The notes under the pieces: model-generated
Seen by the model: the letters and a program-made list of their open reading frames with translations, nothing else
Database searches by the model: none
What the model was told of the DNA's origin: nothing
Shown here: one piece after another, positions 35,009-47,106 of the stretch
Position numbering within the stretch: the first letter of the stretch is position 1
Layout: every line of letters begins with the position of its first letter
Position numbers and translations under genes: made by a program
Assembly (NCBI RefSeq): GCF_050003625.1
Contig: NC_134397.1
Location: 271,306,070 to 271,370,069 of the forward strand
DNA from: Haematobia irritans
Lineage: Eukaryota > Arthropoda > Insecta > Diptera > Muscidae
Length of the DNA: 64,000 nt
Direction: 5' to 3'

Positions 35009-36530
35009 GTACGGGTACATTTACTACACCATACATTCATACATACCTACTATTGCCTAACTTAATTGTTAATAGCAGCAATAAAATTAAAAATAAAAAG
35101 TTATTGCTAATTTCCTTTAAAATAAAAAAGTAAAATATTTGAATAATTTTTCCTCCCCAATTGTTCGTCCCCTGCTGCTGCCCTTTTTAAAAAATAAAAA
35201 CGAAATTATGCGTTAAAATTCGAACTGAAATTGTACTAAAGTTTGCTAAATATACATGTATGCTGCTCATTGAAATTTATATTTTGCCGCCGCCTATAAG
35301 TAAAAAACAATACATTTATATATTTGTTTTGTTTTTTTTTTTGTTTGTTGTTAGTAACAAACGTGAGTTTTTCTATGACTAAAATAAAAAACAAATTGAT
35401 AAACATAATATTAAGTAATATAATTAATTTAAATGTATTCTACTACCACCTACTAATCGCTTAGACGCTAAATCAGAAAAAGACTGGCAAATGTAACAGA
35501 ATATGTCCTTTTGATCCTGCGGTAAATGACAACAAAAATGCTACAATAAATTAGAGTTGCTAATTATCTTCGTTGAGTGTTATATATAAAACTAATTTAG
35601 AGTGTAATACAGACAATTTGTGAATAAAAAGACAATTTTACGACGACGTCAACAGCCAACAAAACCATCTAACAAAATTTTTCAATTAGTATGGATAGTA
35701 TTTTGGATTTTATTAATCACTCAAGCAATTTTTGTTAATATGGCATCGAAAGATAGACAGTACAAAAACATACCGCTTAGATTCCAATAAAATGTCCAGA
35801 ACTTATTTCCCCTAGGAGCTTGCGCCCTTATTATTACCAATTGAAAGACATTACAAAAATATTTCGAGTATTTGTTATTTTTATTTTATTGATAACAAAA
35901 ATGGATTAAGGAAAATACTCGAAATACTCGAAAATTAAAAAAAAAAACGTGATTAAATATCCTATAAGCCTATAATACAATTAGAAAATGCAATGTAACA
36001 ACATTAACGGTCTGAAAATCCTGATGTTAATATTTAAAATTTCCAATATAATGTAAACAAATTCTATTTAGAGTGATTACTAAATGTTGTAAGGAATGTT
36101 TTCAAAAAATTGCGAATTTGATGAAAACTACTACTAGCCTACCAATAAGCCAAATTACAACATTTGAAATTCACATATATATAAAATCAATATTAAAAAA
36201 AAAAAAATGATTCATAAAGTATTTAAAACATAGAATCAGATATTAGTTTTTATTATTTATATTTTAAAGTTCGATACAAATTTCATTACATTTTGAGTTT
36301 TTCGAATCATTGGGTTATATTTTTGATTAATTTGACATATGTAAATTTCAACGAAATTTATTTCTATTTGAAAGAAAAAAAACAAACATCATTCTAATGA
36401 ATTCTCATTTACCTATTCGCATCATTCCTATGTAACATTTGCTTTATTTAATGACCCCACCACCACCACCTACCTATCAATCAATCAATCAACTACTATT
36501 ACTACTCGTACTACTACAAATCAACAACAG
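35009..36530 (+). other. slo intron
   Basis: 1.5 kb, A+T-rich, with T runs at 35331-35342. A short open segment with a plausible acceptor and donor at 35465-35521 was considered and rejected on phase. No mobile element is identified. Confidence 0.65.
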
Positions 36531-36581
36531 TGGCCACATTCAGGAAAGGCGTCCGAGCCGTACAAATGGTAGGACGTGCAA
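36531..36581 (+). CDS. slo: slo alternative linker exon, ATFRKGVRAVQMVGRA
   Basis: 51 nt. With the preceding T it encodes L-ATFRKGVRAVQMVGRA and ends with a single A, which with GT from the 50074 exon gives Ser (RA-S-DITRDR). The acceptor is CAACAG|TG; the donor is GCAA|GTACGT. It is a known Drosophila slo linker sequence. Like 30398 it starts by completing the Leu codon, so the two are alternatives for the same position. Confidence 0.92.
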
Positions 36582-38542
36582 GTACGTATTATTTCCTACT
36601 ACTACTAATAGAATTCATTAAATTGAACAAATATAAATAAGAAGATGGAGAAAATGTAGAAATTTTTCTGAACATTAAAACACTGTCATATAACAACACC
36701 TGTTCCTAAAACAAAACAATACACACCACGAACCAACAAGTTTCCCAAATTAAATTTGTTTCAAAATCGTTTCCCTTTCATAAATATATTTAATATACAC
36801 AATGCCCTACCGTGAAACTATTTGACTTAACAGACATGTACATTTCCTGTAAATTTTGATCAAAAAGTATTAACAACTCCGTAAACTCCAAAACCCCCAC
36901 CAACAATAAGTCAAATTATCGTCCTTCTTTGAAATCATGTCTTCTACACTATCAACAACACCTTTCTGTCAAATATTCCACACATACATACATGCATAAA
37001 TCGTCTGTCAATTCGTTCTATTTTCCCAATATCTCTCTCTCTCCCTCTTTAATTCAAACTTTCTTTTAATGTGTATTGTTGTAGTCTTTACATTATTTCT
37101 CATATTCGTTCGTATACCCAGATTTTTTTTTAATAATCATGTTATGTGTTTCCGGTTATACGTACATACATATATATACGTTACTATTTGAACTTATTTT
37201 TTTTAACAAATCTCGTAATTACATACTACATATCTACATTATAAATATTTATCTGTACTTGTTAAATATATTCGTAAATTTTAATGTCCCTTAAGAAAAT
37301 CTGTTTAATGTTCCATAAAATTTTTTTTTAAGTATAAATTCTAAGAAAATAAGGGTTAATGTGTTTTTTGTATTTTTTATCGTAACTTGTATGGTATTTT
37401 TTGTACATTTACACAAGAGATATTAGTGTTGGATTCCATTCCCTGTACATATTGTATATGCCTTTAGTGCTATACAAAGAAATCCTAAATGATTCTATGA
37501 GATGAAGTTTATGTGGGAACATATTAGCAATGCAAAAAAAAAACAAAAACACGGAATATTTCATTTAATCGTGTTAATCATAAAATGTGTTACCGACGAG
37601 ATTTACTTTTGAATACCCTATTTTATTTTACCTATGTATGTATATATATGTACATATGTAGTTAACCACTATTACATATCATCCAGATTTTTAGATATCA
37701 TACATACATGCTAAAATTTTTTCATTAAAATACTAAGTGTAAATATGTATTATCATACCTTTTCGCCAGCCGGAAAAGTTATGTTTTCCTGTCGAAAATA
37801 TATCCATCGAGACATCTGATCACTGAAATATGTTTATTCATAATTTATGATAATTTTTTTTTTTGATAAAAGTTGAATTCAGCAAGCGTAACTTGGCGGA
37901 AAAAATCCGAAAAATTTATTTAAAAAGCGGCGAAACAATTAGGTATTATCCTCTTGCAAATCAAATTTAATTTCTTCAAAATGATTGAAATGGTCTTTAA
38001 ATTTGTTGAATTGGAAAATGGAAATTTTCGCAAAAAATAATCAAATTTAACTGCAAACAAATAATTTTTTGCAATAAAACTAAGTTAAAAGTTGCGATAG
38101 TTTAATTGCGGACTCTTTTCTGTCTTTGTCTTTCAACACTTTATTTTAAAGACGTTTTTTACAACAATTTCGAAATTGAAGTTGTCGTTAAGACGTTTTT
38201 AAAGGTCTCTGATGTCACATGAAGAAACCATATGTATTAATTTATAATGCACTGCTCCACAGAATGGTTTAGGGTATAAATATCAAAGAAAAACAAATGA
38301 ATTAAAATTTGTCTCCTAGTATCAAGAATTCAAAACTCAACATCGAAATTGAATTATGCACTGAAAAAACAGAGAACCCACCAAGAAAGACAATTTTAGT
38401 CAATTTTAGAAAAATTTGATTCATTTTAAAGAATTTTAACTAAACTGTATGAGAAACGCAGATGTCTCGCCGATTTCAAAAAAATAAGTAAATAATTTTC
38501 GACAAATTCAAGAAAATTTATTAGACAAAATTTTTATTTTTC

Positions 38543-39127
38543 ACACTGAAAAAACAGCATACCCGGTTCCAAAGATTTTGTCTTTACTTTAAAAATTTTG
38601 GTATTGATTCCGAGCCAAAGAAGCGGAGAATACAAGTAAGGATACTTTTAAGACACAAATCTCTTTTAAATTTGGGTTTTGTGTACTTGCTTCTAGGAAG
38701 CAAATTTTAATTTTTCGCTTTTTCAGCTTTTTTTCTTCATATATAGCATATGAAGAAAAAAAGCCTTTAAAAATGAAATAACGACAATTTTATTTTCCAA
38801 ATTAAGACTCGACTTCCAGTAGAAATTATTTTGTGTTTCAAGTAAACAAATTTAAAGACAATTTCATTAAATTTAAAGATTTTTTCTGAATTATTAAAGT
38901 CAAGTTGACCTTAGCCCAAACATTTTTTCTTTCATGTTATGATATCCATCTTTAAATCAAATCACTTAATTATAAGGACAATACGACTTCATTGAAAAGT
39001 TTATCGACTTTTGGTCAAGGAAAAAAAACTTTATACTAAATAAATGCGTCTTTTATGCTAAGCAAAATTTGCATTCGTATTTTAAAGACATGAGATCTTT
39101 GACCTCACGACAATATTTTTTCAGTGC
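38543..39127 (-). mobile_element. element E, full inverted copy nested in F
   Basis: Starts ACACTGAAAAAACAGCATACC and ends ATATTTTTTCAGTGC; the interior is the reverse complement of 13954-14604 over nearly its whole length (for example GAGCCAAAGAAGCGGAGAAT matches the inverted ATTCTCCGCTTCTTTGGCTC). Since it sits in F, which sits in another E, the E family was active in at least two periods. Confidence 0.85.
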
Positions 39128-39310
39128 ACTTATTAAAGAAAATTTCCTAGTTTGAAGGAAAAAATTGGAGTTCAAAATTGAAAAATGTCTTTAGTGCCAT
39201 ACGAAGATCATGATGGTCGCATTATTGGTAAAATTTACAAATATTAAGGAATTCTGAACTCTTTTGTGGGAAACACGAATATAGTTCATCTTTATACTTC
39301 ATTTGTGTAT

Positions 39311-40812
39311 ATTTATACCCTGCGCCACACTGTGGAACAGGGTATTATAAGTTAGTGCATATGTTTGTAACACCTAGAAGGAGACGAGGTAGACACATGG
39401 TCTCTTTGGCAATAATGCTCAGGGTGGGTCCCTGAGTCGATATAACCATGTCCGTCTGTCCGTCCGTCCGTCCGCCTGTCTGTGAACACATTTTTGTGAT
39501 CAAAGTCTAGGTCGCAATTTAAGTCCAATCGCCTTCAAATTTGGCACATGTTCCTAATTTGGGTCAGAATAGAACCCTATTGATTTTGGAAGAAATCGGT
39601 TAAGATTTAGATATAGCTCCCATATATATCTTTCGCCCGATATGCACTAATATGGACCCAGCAGCCAGAGTTTTATACCGATTTGCTTGAAATTTTGTAC
39701 AAAAATAACACTTAGTCGTATAGTCAAGTGTGCGAAATTTGATTGAAATCGGTTCAGATTTAGATATAGCTCCCATATATATCTTTCGCCCGATATGGAC
39801 TTATATGGTCCTAAAAGCCAGAGTTTTGGCCCAATTTGGTTGAAATTTTGCACTAGGAGTACAATTAGTAGTATAGTCAAGTGTGCAAAATTTGATTGAA
39901 ATCGGTTCTGATTTAGATATAGCTCCCATATATATCTTTCGCCCGATATGGACTAATATGGTCCTAAAAGCCAGAGTTTTGGCCCAATTTGGTTGAAATA
40001 TTGCACAGGGAGTAGATTTAGCATTGTAGCTTTGCGTGCCAAATTTGGTTGAAATCGATTCAGATTTAGATATAGCTCACATATAAATATTTCGCCCGAT
40101 ATGGACTAATATGGTCCAAGAAGCAAGAGTTTTGGCTTAATTTGGTTGAAATTTTGCACTAGGAGTACAATTAGTAGTATAGTCAAGTGTGCAAAATTTG
40201 ATTGAAATCGGTTCTGATTTAGATATAGCTCCCATATATATCTTTCGCCCGATATGGACTAATATGGTCCTAAAAGCCAGAGTTTTGGCCCAATTTAGTT
40301 GAAATATTGCACAGGGAGTAGATTTAGCATTGTAGATTTGCGTGCCAAATTTGGTTGAAATCAATTCAGATTTAGATATAGCTCCCATATATATGTTTTT
40401 CTGATTTCGACAAAAATGGTCAAAATACCAACATTTACCTTGTAAAATCGCCACTGCTTAGTCGAAAAGTTCTAAAAATGACTCTAATTTTCCTAAACTT
40501 CTAATACATGTATACGAGTGATAAATCATAAATAAACTTTTGCGAAGTTTCCTTAAAATTGCTTCAGATTTAAATATTTTTTTACTAACATTGTGTTCCA
40601 CCCTAGTGCATTAGCCGACTTAAAATTTAAGTCCATAGATTTTGTAGAAGTCTATCAAATTCCGTCCAAATCGAGTGATATTTAAATGTATGTATTTGGG
40701 ACAAACCCAACACATTTCACGGATGTGATATGGTATCGAAAATTTAGATCTACAAAGTGGTGCAGGGTATAATATAGTCGGCCCCGCCCGACTTTAGACT
40801 TTCCTTACTTGT
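39311..40812 (+). mobile_element. element G with internal tandem array
   Basis: Starts TTATACCCTGCGCCACACTG, includes a CCGTCTGTCCGTCCGTCCG run (39453-39473), then an array of about five units of about 153 bp (39604-40400) marked by GATTTAGATATAGCTCCCAT and CGCCCGATATGGAC, and ends GCCCCGCCCGACTTTAGAC. A decayed trace of its start is at 19855-19962. The long minus-strand frames (39647-39880, 40137-40454) come from the repeat and are not genes. Confidence 0.8.
39604..40400. repeat. tandem array, period about 153 bp, inside element G
   Basis: GATTTAGATATAGCTC recurs at about 39604, 39757, 39910, 40062, 40215 and 40368. Units at 39757/39910/40215 are most alike, and units ending in TAGATTTAGCATTGTAG alternate with units ending in TACAATTAGTAGTATAG, suggesting that a higher-order two-unit block was duplicated. 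Confidence 0.9.
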
Positions 40813-41445
40813 TTTTCCTCTGTTTTAGTTAAGTTAACTTACGTACACAAAAAATTTTTATAGTCATGGAAAATTTCTTAAAAAGTAATAATTCCATGAA
40901 CTAAAATAGAAATAAATCAGCTTTAATGAAATAGGGGGTTCACTGTTTTTGAGTGTGTCTTAAATGTATACTTACTTCAATTCTCCGTTTCTTTGGCTCA
41001 GAATCAATACCAAACTTGTTAGTGTAAAGACAAAATCTTTAGAATAAGACAAGATTTTTTCATTGTTTATTCCACTCATCTGATTATATTAATAACTCTT
41101 TTGAAATATTAATTAATTTCTGAAAATCAAGATAAACGTCATTCCAATAATGGACACCTTGTTGGGATAATCTAAATTTTAGATGGCAATATTTGAACTA
41201 AAATGGTATATATGGTATATATTTGAACTAAAATAATATCTTCGTTTGCCTAAAACCGATATCATTTTTAAATAACAGCAAATGTGAACTTTTCTGTGAA
41301 AGGAGAAATTCATTTACAATTTTGTTTTCTTCGAAACTGGTTTATATATTAGTATATGATAATATACTAATGTATAATATACTAATGTTAACTAATAATG
41401 TATTAGCCTTCAGAACCCTACCCATATGAAGCAAATAGCTTACAT

Positions 41446-43726
41446 ACACGGTTGAAAAAGACTGTTTTTCATATGTTTGGCTATAAACATTATATATTTG
41501 GAACACAAATTTTTAAACACAACATTTTTGAGTGCAAGCATATAATGTTCATAAACTAGCATAACATGTTTGGGACATATATGTTAATATGTTAGATCAT
41601 ATTATGTTTGGGACATAAAATGTTTGTAAATATAATATGCTTGGATGCAAACATATATTAATTTAGAAATAGCCTATAAACATATATGTGTTTAGTAGCT
41701 TGGAGCGCTATTTGACAGGGAGCGATATTGAATTAAGTTGGTGGTTGTTGCTTGTTATTACAAAATTAACATTTTATTTTTCCTTGGGCAATTGATCTAC
41801 TACTTCTTTGATCCTTACAAACTGTGTGGTCCGCTGTTCGAATCCCCGTCCGGCAAAAGGTAAAATTAAAATAAAAAAATCATAAAATTGAATAATTTCT
41901 TCTACAATGTTTGTATCACAGAAAAAAGTGCTAAGAACTAAAAAATCTCGTGGAAGTGAGAAAGATGTGGGGGAATATACAATTAGGCAGAAACAAAATT
42001 TTGTGCATTCAGGTCGAAAACCTATGTTGTTAGCACCTATATTACCTGTTTATTTTCATAATTCATTATGATTGTAAATATATAAATAAATAAATAAAAT
42101 TTTGAGCACAATATTGTTTGGGAGAATTTTTTTTAGGCATATAATATTTTTGGGTGCAAAATGCTTCCAAACGTATTGTATGTTCACATAATAACATATT
42201 GTTTTTTGGAAGACAACATTATTGAATTTGGATGCAAAAATACAAAATGTTTGGAACTTAGACTATCCAAACATATATTGTTTAGACCAATATGCTTTCA
42301 AACATATTATATATTGGAAGAGATCAAACATATAAATGTTTGGGCAATACCCAAAAATGTATATGCTTGAAGCAAAATATGTTTGGGAGTATATGTTACA
42401 GAAGCGATTTTTTGTAAGGGTGTATAAAGTGATAAAATGGGAGGAATGTCTGAAAAGTCCAAGTTTACTAATGGTGTTTTTGGTATTTTTTTCTGGAAAA
42501 AGTGCTTTGCCTTCATTTTGTCTGTACAGAATGCACATTTTTAAAATGTTGCCAGCAACCTAAAAAAATGCTATCATTTCAGCGGGCAGAAAAGAATTCA
42601 AAGGAGCAAACAGGGCAAATGCAGCACTCTCGTTTGTCGGCAGTGCTGAAAATGCCCGCAATTTGCCTCTCTGCGTGGCACTATTTTCATGACAGAATTC
42701 GAAGCCTTTTCGCACCTTTGCCCGTTTTTTTTTTAGAAAAGAACCTACACCCTCACAAAAAATCGCTTCTGTAACATATACTCCCAAACATATTTTGCTT
42801 CAAGCATATACATTTTTGGGTATTGCCCAAACATTTATATGTTTGATCTCTTCCAATATATAATATGTTTGAAAGCATATTGGTCTAAACAATATATGTT
42901 TGGGTGGTCTAAGTTCCAAACATTTTGTATTTTTGCATCCAAATTCAATAATGTTGTCTTCCAAAAAACAATATGTTATTATGTGAACATATAATGTGTT
43001 TGGAAGCATTTTGCACCCAAAAATATTATATGATTAAAAAAAGTTCTCCCAAACAATATTGTGCTCAAAATTTTATTTATTTATTTATATATTTACAATC
43101 ATAATGAATTATGAAAATAAACAGGTAATATAGGTGCTAACAACATAGGTTTTCGACCTGAATGCTCAAAATTTTGTTTCTGCTAATTGTATATTCCCCC
43201 ACATCTTTCTCACTTCCACGAGATTTTTTAGTTCTTAGCACCTTTTTCTGTAATACAAACATTGTAGAAGAAATTATTCAATTTTATGATTTTTATTTTA
43301 TTTTAATTTTACCTTTTGCCGGACGGGGATTCGAACAGCGGACCACACAGTTTGTAAGGATCAAAGAAGTGGCTGATCAATTGCCCAAGGAAAAATAAAA
43401 TGTTAATTTTGTAATAACAAGCAACAACCACCAACTTAATTCAATATCGCTCCCTGTTAAATAGCGCTCCAAGCTACTAAACACATATATGTTTATAGGC
43501 TATTTCTAAATTAATATATGTTTGCATCCAAGCATATTATATTTACAAACATTTTATGTTCCAAACATAATATGTTCTAACATATTAACATATATGTCCC
43601 AAACATGTTATGCTAGTTTATGAACATTATATGCTTGCACTCAAAAATATTGTGTTTAAAAATTTGTGTTCCAAACATATAATGTTTATAGCCAAACATA
43701 TGAAAAACAGTCTTTTTCATCCGTGT
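41446..43726. mobile_element. long palindrome (foldback) with about 980-bp arms and a 321-bp spacer
   Basis: The left arm 41446-42424 and right arm 42746-43726 are near-identical reverse complements along their entire length, from ACACGGTTGAAAAAGACTG outside to CGATTTTTTGTAAGGGTGTA inside. The spacer is largely element M, which also occurs alone at 46120-46445. A pair of 69-codon frames (42161-42370 plus, 42800-43009 minus) differ at only a few residues because they are the same sequence inverted; they are not supported as a gene. Each arm carries a tRNA-like B box. Confidence 0.92.
42467..42745 (+). mobile_element. element M in the palindrome spacer
   Basis: From CTAATGGTGTTTTTGG through AAAAGTGCTTTGCCTTCATT, TCGTTTGTCGGCAGTGCTG and GCGTGGCAC to TTTAGAAAAGAACC, it matches the solo copy at about 46120-46370. 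A tail fragment of the same element (GGGCGCATTTTTTACAACA) lies just outside the right arm at about 43752. That suggests the palindrome formed in or around a copy of M. Confidence 0.75.
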
Positions 43727-44439
43727 AAAAAGCTCATTTTCCGGGCGCATTTTTTACAACAAAAGAAAACGCCATAAGTGTTATATGAAAGTGTTGATTT
43801 TTCATAAATTCCACAGTTGTATACATCATTTCTACACAGTTCTATACATCATGTGATAATTACATTCTTATATTTTCTGTAATTAAATTCTGTATATTAA
43901 CATTATTTAGAAGCAGTGATATTATAAAGGAAATCTAATCCAAGAACGTATTTTTTGTCAATAATTTTATAGATTCCATTAGAATCATTCATTATTCACT
44001 ACTTACCTACGATCCATTTAGCTAATTTTCGATTTCGAATTACTTCAAATTGTTCCATAAATAAATCCTATACAATGGTGATCTTTAATCCCTTTAATCA
44101 GTTTCAAATCCATGCATACAACAACATATAAACAAACATACCACACTCTCTACCCTAACACTAGCTCATGAACTACTTTCACTAATTATGTCTTTCACTA
44201 AATATTGTCGACATAAAATAATGCTATATATTTTCTTTAAATTACCCTATTTTTGTATAAAAAAACTTACACGTACTTTCTCTTCCCTACGAAATGTCCT
44301 CAACAACAAAATCATCTTCATATAATAAAAATATATACAATACAAATCTATAACAACACAATCTCGTAACTGATGTTGTCGTAACGTAAAACATATCTCG
44401 TTCTCGTTATAAATTCAAATGTAATGTAAAAATGTATAG

Positions 44440-44463
44440 AAGAAGAAGATTACTACCAGACAA
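44440..44463 (+). CDS. candidate slo micro-exon, 24 nt
   Basis: AAGAAGAAGATTACTACCAG plus ACAA is bounded by TATAG and a strong donor GTAAGT. It is a multiple of 3 and keeps the one-base phase used by every other linker exon. With A or G from upstream it reads K/E-EEDYYQT, then A+GT gives Ser before DITRDR. The polypyrimidine tract is weak, and I cannot confirm it from known slo proteins. Confidence 0.3.
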
Positions 44464-46119
44464 GTAAGTTCCAGTGATACATATATTTCTGATACTCATG
44501 TTTCTTTTTATGATTTTCCTAAAAATTTGTTTGATATTTAGTAATTTTCTCCATCATATTTTTAGTTTTCATGGTAATTCAATTGTTTTGATTTTTTTTT
44601 AGATATTTTCGTTTATTCCTAAACTCATGCCATATTTATCCACAGAGTATTGAGACATAATTTCTCAATATATTGTTTATATTTATATAAAACATAATTT
44701 AAACTTAAAATAAATATGGTGTCAAGTTTGGCTTATAACAATAATAATTACTCGTAAATGCAAAGCAAAACTATATTCGTATTCATAGACTGTTAATAAA
44801 TCTAAAGAAACCCTAAGTAAAGAGAATGAATGATAGATATATCAAACTTACAGCTATCCTAAGAGGTTAATGGCCTATAAAGCCACTTTTCATTTGCAAT
44901 AAACATAATCTATGCGAAAATGTTAGTTAAATGCTATAACCACCAATTAACTATACCAACTGTTTACATAGAGCAAATGAATTTTTGAAAATTAAAAAAA
45001 AAGAATAATAACGAAACTAACATAATTTAAAGTTTACATGAAATCAACATGACATCCGGTTCATATTGCGATGATAATGGAATTCTTTGTGCTACAATGT
45101 ATACGTATTTTTCTTTTCTACTAAATAAATGTTAGATAGTTAGAAAAATTAGTCAGAAGTAACAACATTTGTAGTTGAACACAAACACATTTAGATTCAA
45201 GTCGACCACCAATGGACACGAAAACCACGAACAACAACAAAAATACCACCACCAGTCACCAAAAGCAAAATTCTCAATAAAATCAAACAAAAATTAACTA
45301 AATCAAAGCTATAAGGATAATTAAAATTTACCATAATAAAGAAAACTATAGAAGCAACCACTTGCAATATAAGACTGATTTGTAGGTGTTGTCACTTAAA
45401 AAAAAAAAACAACAATAATAAAACAATTTTAAATAACACAAAGTACACAAATAACACCGTTATATACACTAACTCAGTTAATGTAAACGTTGACCGTATC
45501 GTATTGCATGGTCTCGTAACGTATGTTTGTTATTTGTAGTCGCACTACGCTTGCTCTATCTCTGTCTATCTTTCTATCTTTAACTGTCTGTCTGTTTATC
45601 TCCCTCTCTATGTGTCTATTAAAAAAATGATTTTTTGTTGTCTTAGCTCGGCATGCCCTGAATGATATGCATGATCATTTGTGTTTTTTTAATTTTGTAT
45701 CTCTGTAGTACAATAAAATATTGTTTGTTTTGAACAACATATATAACTCTTATAAACCCTGACATTTGATCCTTGATATATCCTTAAAAATCCCGGAAAT
45801 CCCACACGTAAACTTATTTCTTTTATAAGTTACTTTTGAATTTTCATTTTACGATGACATTTGACAATGTAAACATTTGAAACGAACGATTTCAGAACCA
45901 TGAAATGAAATTATCTAAACCGTCAATTGTTAATAATATTTTTTTTTAACTATAAGGACAAATCTCAAGTGTTCAGACAACATGACGAGATTTCGATTAT
46001 TCGTGCACTTAATATCTGTTTTTCATTTACAAACTGAAACAGTAAACATTGGGAATTTTTCTAGTCTGACTTAATATTATTTTAACACAAAATTAACTGT
46101 TGGTTTCTTTCGATTTAAG

Positions 46120-46445
46120 CTAATGGTGTTTCTTCTCTAAAAAAGTGCTTTGCCTTCATTTTGTTTGTAGAGAATGCGTATTTTTAAAAAAAGAACCTAA
46201 AAAGTGCTTTCATTTCAGCGGGCAGAAAATAATTCAAAGGAACAAACATGGCAATAGCAGCATTCTCGTTTGTCGGCAATGCTGAAAATGCCCGCAGTTT
46301 TCCTCTATGCGTGGCACAGAATTCGAAGCCTTTTCGCACTTTTGCCTGTTTTTTTAGAAAAGAACTTAAAAAGTAAAATTTCAGGGCAAAATGCAAAAAA
46401 GTATGCATTTTTTACAAGAAAAGAAAACATCAATAGAATGGAGCA
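46120..46445 (+). mobile_element. element M, solo copy
   Basis: Contains AGTGCTTTGCCTTCATTTTG, GCTGAAAATGCCCGCAGT, GTGGCACAGAATTCGAAGCC and the tail GCATTTTTTACAAGAAAAG. The 65-74-codon frames on both strands are unsupported. The terminal structure is not clear. Confidence 0.7.
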
Positions 46446-46589
46446 AACACCCGAATTCCATATATAAAGACTTCTATTCTATGAGAAATACAAGCAAAGT
46501 AGTATGTGCACATACGGTAACAATGGACATAACCACAGTTGTATAGGGCAGTATATTAGATTTGGAGAGAATGTTGTTTAAAGCCTCTA

Positions 46590-46816
46590 CGAGCCAGTTG
46601 ATATTTCTCTTCCGAACGGAATTTCCGTCTTACAGTGTGTCCAATCTATACAACAATTCGTTGATGACTAAATAATCGGTAAATGTGTTATCGATCCCAT
46701 AAACATGCAGCAGTATTGATTATGCCTTCGGACTTAACTTATATTGTGGCCAATATATGGGATATGTTCGACACGACCACTGTCGTCCAGATAAACTTAT
46801 AGTCTGCAAGGTGCAT
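46590..46816. mobile_element. diverged copy of the 4430-type MITE
   Basis: Shares GATGACTAAATAATCGGTAA, ATGTGTTATCGATCCCATAA, the CATGCAGCAGTATTGATTAT block and TATAGTCTGCAAGGTGCATA with the 4430-5009 copies. The left terminal repeat is not recognisable. Confidence 0.75.
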
Positions 46817-47106
46817 AAGAGGTTTTCGTGCATAGTGTGAACGTAGTATTAATATGAAGTCCGTCTATTCAGACGGGCATGCTTTGTTTATATTACTTTC
46901 ATACTAGGAATGATATCGCCAAAATCACATTACAAATCTCAAATATTAATTCAGGCAAACAACTGAGATTTCGTTCATTTCCTGATTTAACAGCTGTGTT
47001 TGCAACAATTAAACTAAACATTGAAATATTATTTTAATTGACACTGAATATTATTTTTTTATTACAAAATTAACTATTGAGCTGTTGGTTTCTTGCGATT
47101 AAACTT

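Larger units (their letters stand above)
38365..40955 (+). mobile_element. element F inserted in E, itself carrying two insertions
   Basis: Begins GCACTGAAAAAACAGAGAACC and ends GGGTTCACTGTTTTTGAGTG, as inverted termini. Its own sequence matches the inverted copy at 25688-26094 once the E copy at 38543-39127 and the tandem-repeat element at 39311-40812 are removed: for example TTTGTGTATATTTAT is followed, after the latter insertion, by CCTCTGTTTTAGTT. Confidence 0.7.
37968..41065 (+). mobile_element. element E copy interrupted by an inserted complex
   Basis: The left part (about 37968-38364) follows the E consensus through CAACACTTTATTTTAAAGACG and AATTAAAATTTG to GAATT; the right part (about 40956-41065) resumes with TGTCTTAAATGTATACTTAC, TCTCCGTTTCTTTGGCTC and AAGACAAAATCTTT. 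Between them lies element F with its own insertions. The start of this E copy is diverged, so its left boundary is approximate. Confidence 0.65.

Noticed and set aside
35465..35521. Possible 57-nt exon (acceptor TTAG, donor GTAAAT) encoding TLNQKKTGKCNRICPFDPA
   Set aside because: The open frame is phase 0, but the upstream exon leaves one base; in the phase that would be used there is an early stop. The Cys-rich peptide is not a Slo sequence that I know.
39647..40454. Minus-strand frames of 77 and 105 codons
   Set aside because: They run through the 153-bp tandem array and repeat the same peptide (LWLLGPY, YMGAISKSE); they reflect the repeat, not a gene.
42161..43009. Pair of 69-codon frames with nearly the same peptide on opposite strands
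   Set aside because: They are the two arms of the palindrome. There is no domain and no start or stop context suggesting translation.
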